This document shows positions 1-6,900 of a DNA stretch of 6,996 bases, piece after piece. Within the stretch, counting starts at the first letter, position 1; every line of letters starts with the position of its first letter. The translations under genes and the position numbers were made by a program. Source of the stretch: JBOFLG01 sp051657745 (GTDB lineage Bacteria; Actinomycetota; Actinomycetes; Actinomycetales; Dermatophilaceae); NCBI GenBank assembly GCA_051657745.1, contig JBOFLG010000256.1, positions 1 to 6,996 on the forward strand. The letters are read 5' to 3'. Under the pieces are notes generated by a model. That model was not told the DNA's origin and did not search any database. It was given only the letters and a program-made list of their open reading frames with translations.

Positions 1-105
1 CTCGGCCTCCGGCGCGGGCGCGGGCGCTGGCTCGGCCTCCGGCGCGGGCGCTGGCTCGGCCTCCGGCGCGGGCGCGGCCTCTGGCTCGGCCTCCGGCGCG
101 GGCGC
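1..105 (-). repeat. 24-bp tandem repeat coding for APAPEAEP
   Basis: A 24-base unit beginning TGGCTCGGCCTCC on the plus strand occurs exactly at 28-51, 52-75 and 82-105. A 6-base spacer (GGCCTC, 76-81) separates the last two. A fourth copy at 1-27 is cut by the edge and carries an extra GCGGGC hexamer. All length differences are multiples of 3 (6 bases), so the frame of the exported protein stays open. The repeat gives its Ala/Pro/Glu spacer and probably continues beyond the left edge. Confidence 0.9.
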
Positions 106-258
106 GGTGGTCGGCGGGGCCACCGGCGGATCGCTCGACGTGACCGACGGTGACGGAGACACCCCCTCGATCACTACGGTGCCCTGGGCAGGTGTGCAGG
201 AAACACAAATAAGCGGTGCTGCGAGTGCAGCGACCACCACGGGGAATCGAATACGCAT
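1..258 (-). CDS. Exported protein, probable lipoprotein, with Ala/Pro/Glu repeat (3' end beyond window)
   Basis: I do not recognise the family. The frame opens at an ATG at 258 with AGAAAGG-like Shine-Dalgarno sequence upstream and stays open for 86 codons to the left edge. Residues 1-26 (MRIRFPVVVAALAAPLICVSC and following TPAQG) form a short basic N-region (Arg2, Arg4), a hydrophobic core and a Cys at position 21. This reads as a signal peptide. The CVSC sequence is a poor lipobox because Cys rather than Leu or Ala sits at -3, so a plain secreted protein is also possible. After a Ser/Thr/Pro-rich segment the protein becomes repeats of APAPEAEP (from about residue 52), a typical extended Pro-rich spacer between a membrane or wall anchor and an outer domain. 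The functional domain would lie beyond the window. The gene follows adnB on the same strand after 176 bases and may have its own promoter, so a shared role with AdnAB is not implied. Confidence 0.75.
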   Translation of the reverse strand, partial: MRIRFPVVVAALAAPLICVSCTPAQGTVVIEGVSPSPSVTSSDPPVAPPTTAPAPEAEPEAAPAPEAEPAPAPEAEPAPAPAPEAE

Positions 259-268
259 CAAAAGCCGA

Positions 269-276
269 CCTTTCTC
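269..276 (-). promoter_or_regulatory. Ribosome binding site of the exported-protein gene
   Basis: The minus strand reads GAGAAAGG, and its AAAGG can pair with the 3' end of 16S rRNA. It sits 10 bases before the ATG at 258, a slightly long but workable spacing. It supports that start for a frame that is otherwise known only from its 86 open codons. Confidence 0.5.
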
Positions 277-310
277 AACCTGTTTTGGTGCTACGGCAAA
301 ACCACGCGGC

Positions 311-319
311 ATGCTAGCA
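311..319 (-). promoter_or_regulatory. Candidate extended -10 promoter for the exported-protein gene
   Basis: On the minus strand this reads TGCTAGCAT, matching the TGnTAnnnT extended -10 pattern used by primary sigma factors in actinobacteria. It lies 52 bases upstream of the ATG at 258, so the leader would be roughly 45 bases. No TTGACA-like -35 is seen at 16-19 bp spacing, which is tolerable for an extended -10 promoter but keeps confidence low. Confidence 0.35.
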
Positions 320-418
320 AGCCACCCGACAGCCGGGTACCGACGAAATACCGGGCGCCGCGCCGACCAGAGTCGTTCTTACCGAACCCAAGAGTCAGGC
401 GCCAGGGTGCAGGCACCA

Positions 419-430
419 TGGCCCGGGCCA
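419..430. terminator. 12-bp perfect palindrome just after the adnB stop, possible terminator stem
   Basis: TGGCCCGGGCCA is a perfect palindrome starting 4 bases past the adnB stop codon. A hairpin from it would have to open its central bases as loop, leaving a short GC-rich stem, and no T-run follows. Actinobacterial terminators often lack a strong U-tail, so a role in ending adnAB transcription is possible, but chance in such GC-rich DNA is equally plausible. Confidence 0.25.
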
Positions 431-434
431 GATT

Positions 435-3400
435 TCATCCGGTCGGCAGACTCGCCCACAACCGGCTGAGCGCGGTCTCGTCGCGAGGTAGGTCGGGCCA
501 CACCGTGCGGCCGGTAGCCACCTGCACGAACGCGCCCCGCACCCGCACCGGATCCACGCCACGAACTCGTGCCCAGGCGAGGCAATACGCGGCGAGCTGG
601 AGCGCTCGCGCCGCGGCCCGCGCACCGGTGGGTTCGGCACCGGTCTTCCAGTCGACCACCACCCAGCCCCGGTCGTCGTCGGGGTCTCGGAACACGGCGT
701 CGACCCGGCCACGGACGGCGACCCCGCCCACGACCGTCTCCACCGCGGTCTCGACCTCAACTGGCATCATCGCTGCCCACGGGGTCGCCAGAAAACCCTT
801 CCTGAGGTCGTCGAGCCCGCCGACGGAGTCCCCGACGTCGTCGGCGGCTCCAGGGAGCGCGTCGATGTCGAGGATGGCCGCACTGCTGAAGTGCTGCTCG
901 ACCCAGGCGTGGAACGCCGTACCACGCCGGGCCTCGCGGGCTGGCTGCTGCGGCACCGGCCGGCGCAGGTCGAGGGCGAACCGCGTCGGGTCCTCGGCGA
1001 GCGCCACCACGGCGGAGGTCGACAGATGCGGTGGCAGCAGCACCGGCTGCTCCCGCCCCGGGCGGCGGGCCGAACGCTCACCGAGCAGCACCGCCACTTC
1101 GGCATCCCATCGGCTGCTCGCGCCGGATCGGCCCCCCGCCACGCCCCGCATGTCAGAGATCGAACCACCAGACACCGAACCACCAGACACCGAACCACCA
1201 GACACCGAACCACCAGACACCGAACCACCAGACACCGAACCACCAGACACCGAACCACCAGACACCGAACCACCGGATGCCGAACCACCAGACACCGAAC
1301 CACCAGACACCGAACCACCAGATGCCGGACCACCAGACACCGCCACGCCCTCGGTAATCGCGTCGGCTGGGCCGAGAAGGTGCGCCCGGCGCTCGAGGTG
1401 GTCGGCGGTCGGCCAGGGGACGCGGACCGGCTCGGCGGTCCGCGGGTTCGGCGGAGGCGGGTCGGCGGGCGTCGGCAGGCTGGCCCACGGCCCGGCCACC
1501 ACCGGAACGGAGCTGCTGCGAACCTCCTCGAGGAACCGCGAGGTGATTCGCGGCGTCGATGGCGTGCCCCAGACATGTGCGGTGAGCAACAGGTCAGTGC
1601 GAGCCCGGGTGAGGGCGACGTACGCAAGCCGCCGCTCCTCGGCCACACCGTGCTCGGCGGTCGCGGCGACGAATCGGTCGAAAGCCTCGTGCACGGCATC
1701 CCAGTCGCCGGCTCCGCGCCAGTCGAACCGCGGCAGGGCGTCGGCGTCCCCGCGCAGGTCGTACGGCAGGGTAGCCAGGCCCACCAGCCAGCCCTTGTCG
1801 TTCGGGGTGCCGTGCCGCCAACCGTCGCCGGCCACGGTCGTGCGGTTCGCGGAGTGCACCGGGAAGGAGGCCTCGACCAGGCCGGGCACGGCGACGACAT
1901 CCCACTCCAGGCCCTTGGCGGCGTGCACCGTCATCACCTGCACCGCGTCGGGGCGCGACTCCACCCAGCCGAGGTCGAGGCCGCGCTCCTCGTCGATAGC
2001 GGCCTCGAGCCAGGCGAGGAACCCGCCGAGGGTGGGCCGGTCTGCCGATGCCGCGAACGTGGCCGCGACGTCGGTGAAAGCATCGAGATGGGCCCGCGCG
2101 GCACCGGGCGAGTACCCGGGTCGAGCCAGCACCTCGATGTCCAGACCAAGCGCGCTCTCCGCCTCGGCGACGAGCTCGGGCAGGCCGAGTCCGAGCAGCG
2201 CCCGCAACCGGCGCACGGCCGCACCGACGCCGGCCAGTCGCTCGAGGGCTACCGGCGAGATGCGCTGGCCGTCGGTACCGGACCAGGTCGGCGGCGGCAG
2301 GTCGTCCAGGGCCTCGACGATGCTCACCTGCTCGCCGGCGTCGGGCGCGAGGTCACCGCCGCGCCGCCGACCGGGGCCTCGCTGGCGGTCGCGGGCCCAG
2401 CTACCCAACCCGTCGAGGTCGGCCGCACCGAGCCGGCACGACGGGCCGATGAGCAGCCGCATCAGCCGATCACCGCGGGTGGCGTCGGCGACCACGTGCA
2501 GCAACGCCACGAGATCGGCGACCTCGGGGGTGTGCAGCAGCCCGCCGAGCCCGACCACCTCGTAGGCCACGCCGGCGTCATCGAGCGCCTGGACCACGGC
2601 GTCGAACTGAGACCGCTTGCGGCACAACACCGCTGACGTGCGGCGGCCGGGTCGACGTAGCCGCCCCGACAGCCAGGACACGACGTGGCGCGCCTCATCC
2701 TCCAGGGTGTCGAGCCGCGCGAGCGCGACCTGGCCCGGGCCGGCGCCCGGCCGTTCGACCAGCGGAGCCACCGGCACCCGCGCCCCGACCGCCAGCGGGC
2801 CGGCCACCACGTTGGCCGCACCGAGCACGGCCCGGTCGTTACGCCAACTGGTCGACAGGTGCAGCACCGGCGCCGGGACGGGGCCGCCGAAGTCGGTGCG
2901 GAACCGGTCCAGGGTGGTGGATGACGCACCGCGCCACCCGTACACCGACTGGTGCGGGTCGCCGACCGCGGTGACCGGGACCGGCGCACCCGGAGCGGTG
3001 AACAGCCCGGCAAGCAGCCGGAGTTGAGCCTCAGACGTGTCCTGGAACTCATCGAGCAGCACCGCTCGGTACCGCTGCCGCTCGGCCACCCCGACGGCCC
3101 CGACCTCGGTGGCGAGGGTGGCCGCGACCGCGACCTGGTCGGCGAAATCCATCGTGTCACGGGACCGCTTCAGCTCGGCGTAGCGCTCAAGCAGCGGCAC
3201 GATCGCCCGCCGCTCCCGCAGGACCGCGAGCGCGGCGCGAACGGCAGCCGGGTAGGCCCGCCGCGTCGACAGCTCGCCCCGGGGCAGAACGGCCAGGGCC
3301 GCGACGACGTCATCGAGGTGGGCGGCCAACTCGCTCGGCGTGCGGAGGTGTTCGGCGAGTTCGGCGGCGAGGTCGATGACCGCCGTGGTGACCGTGGACT

Positions 3401-3956
3401 CAGCCTTGGTCACGCCCTCCATCGGGCCGTCCCAACCCACCACTGCCTCGTGCGCGAACTGCCACGCGGCGGCCTCGGTGAGCAGCCTGGTCTCGGGCTC
3501 CACCCCGAGGCGGAGCCCGTGCTCGCGCACGATCCGGCCGGCGTACGCGTGGTAGGTCGAGACCGTGGGCGAGTCGTCGAGCATCGCGGCGCCGTCATCG
3601 TCATCCGGCGGGGTGAGCCCGGCCTCGCGCAGCGCCGCGAGCCGGGTGGTGAGCCGCTCACCGAGTTCTCCCGCGGCCTTGCGGGTGAAGGTCAGGCCGA
3701 GCACCTCGTCCGGCCGCACCAGCCCGTTGGCCACCAACCAGACCACCCGCGCCGCCATCGTTTCGGTCTTGCCCGAGCCGGCCCCCGCCACCACGAGCAG
3801 CGGGCGGTCCAGCGGCGCCTCGATGACGGCCGCCTGCTCAGCGGTGGGCGCGTACGGCTGCCCGAGGGCGCGAGCCAGCTCGGCGGCACTCCACCGTACG
3901 GCGGTGTCGGAGCCCGCGGCGGACTCGAGGTACGCGGCGGCGGGCGTCGTGGTCAC
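435..3956 (-). CDS. adnB: AdnB-type helicase-nuclease, lead motor subunit
   Basis: This 1173-residue protein partners AdnA and is expected to be the main ATP-driven translocase plus a second nuclease. Numbered from the GTG at 3956, it shows a Q motif (YAPTAEQ, 35-41), Walker A AGAGSGKT (57-64), motif Ia LTFTRKAAGEL (88-98), Walker B LLDEFQD (300-306), motif III VGDPHQSVYGWRGAS (331-345), motif V TVHAAKGLEW (676-685) and motif VI YVALTRARTDL (779-789), all canonical for UvrD/RecB helicases. The C-terminal nuclease has GTAFHAW (His1016), GRVDAVF (Asp1086), VVVDWKTG (Asp1102, Lys1104) and QLAAY (1120-1124). It lacks the Fe-S cysteines seen in AdnA. A proline-rich stretch (about 827-852) and a 60-residue Ser/Gly/Val repeat (873-932) separate the two halves, which may explain a length somewhat above the roughly 1100 residues I recall for mycobacterial AdnB. 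I chose the GTG because it overlaps the adnA stop (GTGA) and has GAGGGG 8 bases upstream. A longer frame to an ATG at 4088 would overlap adnA by 136 bases and adds only low-complexity residues. Confidence 0.94.
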   Translation of the reverse strand: MTTTPAAAYLESAAGSDTAVRWSAAELARALGQPYAPTAEQAAVIEAPLDRPLLVVAGAGSGKTETMAARVVWLVANGLVRPDEVLGLTFTRKAAGELGERLTTRLAALREAGLTPPDDDDGAAMLDDSPTVSTYHAYAGRIVREHGLRLGVEPETRLLTEAAAWQFAHEAVVGWDGPMEGVTKAESTVTTAVIDLAAELAEHLRTPSELAAHLDDVVAALAVLPRGELSTRRAYPAAVRAALAVLRERRAIVPLLERYAELKRSRDTMDFADQVAVAATLATEVGAVGVAERQRYRAVLLDEFQDTSEAQLRLLAGLFTAPGAPVPVTAVGDPHQSVYGWRGASSTTLDRFRTDFGGPVPAPVLHLSTSWRNDRAVLGAANVVAGPLAVGARVPVAPLVERPGAGPGQVALARLDTLEDEARHVVSWLSGRLRRPGRRTSAVLCRKRSQFDAVVQALDDAGVAYEVVGLGGLLHTPEVADLVALLHVVADATRGDRLMRLLIGPSCRLGAADLDGLGSWARDRQRGPGRRRGGDLAPDAGEQVSIVEALDDLPPPTWSGTDGQRISPVALERLAGVGAAVRRLRALLGLGLPELVAEAESALGLDIEVLARPGYSPGAARAHLDAFTDVAATFAASADRPTLGGFLAWLEAAIDEERGLDLGWVESRPDAVQVMTVHAAKGLEWDVVAVPGLVEASFPVHSANRTTVAGDGWRHGTPNDKGWLVGLATLPYDLRGDADALPRFDWRGAGDWDAVHEAFDRFVAATAEHGVAEERRLAYVALTRARTDLLLTAHVWGTPSTPRITSRFLEEVRSSSVPVVAGPWASLPTPADPPPPNPRTAEPVRVPWPTADHLERRAHLLGPADAITEGVAVSGGPASGGSVSGGSVSGGSASGGSVSGGSVSGGSVSGGSVSGGSVSGGSVSGGSVSGGSISDMRGVAGGRSGASSRWDAEVAVLLGERSARRPGREQPVLLPPHLSTSAVVALAEDPTRFALDLRRPVPQQPAREARRGTAFHAWVEQHFSSAAILDIDALPGAADDVGDSVGGLDDLRKGFLATPWAAMMPVEVETAVETVVGGVAVRGRVDAVFRDPDDDRGWVVVDWKTGAEPTGARAAARALQLAAYCLAWARVRGVDPVRVRGAFVQVATGRTVWPDLPRDETALSRLWASLPTG
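1162..1341 (-). repeat. 15-bp minisatellite, 12 tandem units, in frame within adnB
   Basis: Twelve contiguous units fill exactly 180 bp. The plus-strand consensus is GAACCACCAGACACC. Units 1-7 (1162-1266) are identical. Unit 8 (1267-1281) is GAACCACCGGATGCC, units 9-10 are consensus, unit 11 (1312-1326) is GAACCACCAGATGCC and unit 12 (1327-1341) is GGACCACCAGACACC. On the coding (minus) strand each unit reads GTG TCT GGT GGT TCG, giving VSGGS, with VSGGP and ASGGS from the variant units. The tract encodes residues 873-932 of AdnB, between helicase motif VI and the nuclease domain, and probably forms a flexible linker. The array contains no stop codon in any of the six frames, which creates spurious overlapping ORFs on both strands. 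The plus-strand unit has 7 C, 6 A, 2 G and no T, a strong strand asymmetry. Confidence 0.97.
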
Positions 3957-6900
3957 CGCTGCCGCCCCTCGGGCTGGGCCGGGCAGGCGTCCTTGACCTG
4001 GCAGGTACCGCAGTGCGAGCCCGGGGTGGCCACGAAACCAGCTGCGGCCATTGCCTCGGCGGTCTCGGTGAGCAGCTGGTGCGCCCACTCCGGTTCCTCG
4101 TCGTGAGCGAGCGGACGCTGTTCCTGGAGCGTGGTCGACGCGCTCGCCGCTTTGCCCAGCTGCAGCAGCGCCGCTCCACCGGTGACCGACCCCAGACCCG
4201 ACAACCCGCCAGCCTGCACCGCCACCTGGTAGGCCCCGAGCTGCCCGTGCCGACGCAGTTCGGCCTTGGTGGGTTTGCGTGTCCCGGTCTTCAGGTCGAC
4301 CACCCGCACCCGCCCCTGCGCGTCGACCTCGACTCGGTCAACTGTGCCGATCACCTCGGCCCTGCCTAACGCGACCCGCAAGGCCTGCTCGGATGCCGCC
4401 CGCTGCCAGCCCGCGTCACTCGCCTCCCGGACGTAGCCGGCAAGCCGGGTGGTCATCGCCTGCGCCTCAGCGAGCCGGCGGCGAGACAGCCAGCCGGGCG
4501 GCATCCCAAGGCGACCCCACCGGCGTTCGAGTTCGGCGGCATAACGAGCGGCGTCGGTGTCGCCGAGGTCGTGGGCGACCTCGTGGACCAGGATGCCGAC
4601 GTCCGCAGCACCCAGCGACGGGCCCTCACCTCCGCTGGTGCGCAGCATCCACTGCAGCCCGCACCGCCAGAACGCGTCGACCGCCGACGGCGACACCCGC
4701 ACCACGGCATCCGGCGCGCGCCGGGGCCGGCTGTCGGTGACGTCCCGGAGCGCCCACCACTGCGCGGGGTCGGCGCCGCGAACACCCTCGCGGGCGAGCC
4801 GGGCCAGGGTGGTAACCGCGGCGCCACGGACCGCCGGGTCGGGGTCACACACACTGCGACGCAGTTCCCCGACCACGCCCGGCAGGGTCAGCGGCCGAGG
4901 CACATCGGTGAACGGCCGCAGACCCTCGACCGGGTCGACGATGTCGAGGTAGGGCGAGGGTTGCTCGTCGTCGCTGCGCACCGCGGTCACGACCAGCCGA
5001 CGCCGGGCCCGGGTGCACGCGACGTGGAACAACCGAGTCTCGTCGTGCCGCACCTGAGCCCGGGCCGACCGCGAGTCGGCGACGCGACCGGTGACCACGT
5101 CGACAAGGTCGGCGGAACCGAGGAGCGACCCCCGCAGCCGCAGGTCCGGCCACGCCCCTTCCTGGACCCCGGCCACGACCACGACCTCAAACTCGAGCCC
5201 GGCGGCCGCGGCCGGGGTCAGTACCGCGACCGCATGCCCCGGCGCGGCCCGGGCGATCAGGGTGTCGCCGGGCACGTCCTGCTGGAGCACATGGTCGAGG
5301 AAGTCGGCCGGGCGCGCCGCGGGAAGCCGGTCGACGAAGCGGGCGGCAGCGTCGAACAGGCCGAGCATGGCGTCGAGGTCACGATCGGCGCGGCCACCGG
5401 CGACCCCACCGGCGAGGGCGGCATCCCGCCACGGGCCAGCCAACCGACACGCCGCCCAGATCGCCCACAGCACCTGCTCGACATCGCCGCCGGCCCGGAG
5501 GGCGTCGATGGCTGCGTCGAGTGCGCGCTGCACTCGCCGAGCCGGGGCGGCCTCCGGGCCGACCCGGTCAAGGACCGCCGGCAGCAGCACCGCCTCGACG
5601 AGCAGCGCATCACTCGGCCGGCCCCCGCCGGTGCCCAACTCGACCCGCCGCAGGGCGCGCCGCAACCGGCGCAGGCTCACTGCATCGGCGCCGCCGACCG
5701 GCGAGAGCAGGATGTCGACGACGGTCTCCGAATCCGGCGGGCCGGCGCCGGCGACGACGTCGAGGGCGCACCGCAGCAGGGCGAGCACTGGCCGGACCGC
5801 GGGCTCGTCCCGCACCGCGACGTCGGCCGTGGCGAGGTCGACGGGGACCCCCGAGGCCCGCAGCACCCGGCGCAGGGTGGCGGTGCGCGCTCCGCCACGG
5901 ACCACGACCGCCATCCGCGACCACGGCACCGCCTCGAGCAGGTGCTCCGCACGCAGCAGCCCGGCGACGAAAGCCGCCTCCTGAGCAGCGGTGCGCAGCA
6001 GCGACACCTCGACCGTGCCGTCGTTGCGCGCCGGAGCCGGCGACCGATGACCTGCGCCGCCGACGACGCCGATGTGGGACACCACCCACCCGGCAGCCGT
6101 GGCTACCGGACCACCGCAGCGGTGACCGGTGCCGAGCCGGTGCGTGACGGCAGCCGGCCAGCCGCCGCCGAGCAGTCGGGGGTCGGCACCACGGAAGGTC
6201 TGGGTAGCCGAGTCGGGGTCGCCGAGCAGCACCATCGGGACCGCTCCGGGGCCGGTCACGGCGTCGAGCAAGCGACGCGCGGCCGGTGAGAGTTCCTGGG
6301 CATCGTCGACGACGACGAGCCGTAGCCGAGTGCGCACCCGGCGCAGCGCGGCGGCGTCGGCCCGCAGCAGGTCGGCGGCGTCCCCGAGGATCCCGGCCGG
6401 GTCGTGCGCCCCAGCCGCCGACAGCGCGGTGACCTGGTCGTACTCACCCAGCACCTGGGCGGCGGCGACCCACTCGGGCCGGTCGTGCCGCTCGCCGAGC
6501 CGGGTGAGGTCCGCCGGCCCCAGACCGAGCTCGACGGCACGCATCAGCAGCTCACGCAGCTCGGCACGGAACCCTCGGGTGGGCAGCGCCAGAGCCACGG
6601 ATGCCGGCCACCCCGGCCCGGGTGCGGCTCCCGAGGCGTGGCCGGCCAGCAGGTCGCGCAGCACGACGTCCTGTTCAGGGCCGCCGAGCAGCCGAGGCGC
6701 GGGGTCGCCACGCAGCGCGGCCGCCTCGCGAAGCAGACCGAATGCGAACGACTGGTGGCTGCGCGCGAGCGGGGTCGTGGAGGTACCGCCGAGGCGGGCG
6801 GTGACGGCGTCGCGCAGCCGCGCGGCCGTCATCCGGGTCGGCGCCAGCAGCAGGCACGAGTCAGCCGGCGCCCCCTGGGCCACCGCGCGGACCAGTCGTT

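Larger units (their letters stand above)
259..434. other. Intergenic region between adnB and the exported-protein gene
   Basis: These 176 bp lie after the adnB stop and before the ATG at 258, with both flanking genes on the minus strand. The region is visibly less GC-rich near 259-300 than the genes, as expected of a promoter or leader. It contains a 12-bp palindrome (419-430), a short inverted repeat ACCCG-N5-CGGGT (324-338), a possible extended -10 element (311-319) and a Shine-Dalgarno sequence (269-276). I see no RNA gene and no hairpin followed by a T-run in the direction of transcription. Confidence 0.7.

Noticed and set aside
373..385. SOS (LexA) box near GTTCTTACCGAAC in the intergenic region
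   Set aside because: The half-sites are in the order GTTC-N5-GAAC, opposite to the actinobacterial GAAC-N4-GTTC pattern, and the spacing differs.
107..469. Plus-strand ORF of 120 residues over the intergenic region
   Set aside because: It runs antisense to the signal peptide of the minus-strand exported protein, then across the intergenic region into adnB, and shows no family resemblance.
1162..1341. CRISPR array
   Set aside because: Units are contiguous 15-mers without unique spacers, the array is in frame within adnB, and no cas genes are present. The Cas4-like nuclease fold with Fe-S cysteines belongs to AdnA.
1151..1488. Minus-strand Trp/Phe-rich VWWFG repeat ORF
   Set aside because: It is an alternative frame of the adnB minisatellite; the adnB frame continues through flanking conserved motifs on both sides.
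418..2636. Long plus-strand ORFs (418-2565 and 891-2636) opposite adnB, with EPPDT or Arg/His/Thr repeats
   Set aside because: They are antisense to a gene with full helicase and nuclease motifs. Their compositions are Arg/Ser/Pro/Thr-rich with no recognisable domain, as expected for shadow frames in high-GC DNA, and the minisatellite is stop-free in every frame.
3957..4088. N-terminal extension of AdnB to the ATG at 4088
   Set aside because: It would overlap the adnA nuclease end, including its Fe-S cysteines, by 136 bases and adds only Gly/Arg/Pro-rich residues. The GTG at 3956 with its Shine-Dalgarno sequence and GTGA overlap is far better.
2952..6289. Plus-strand ORFs 2952-4106 and 4571-6289 opposite adnB and adnA
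   Set aside because: No domain, start signal or codon bias of their own; their composition mirrors the opposite-strand genes.
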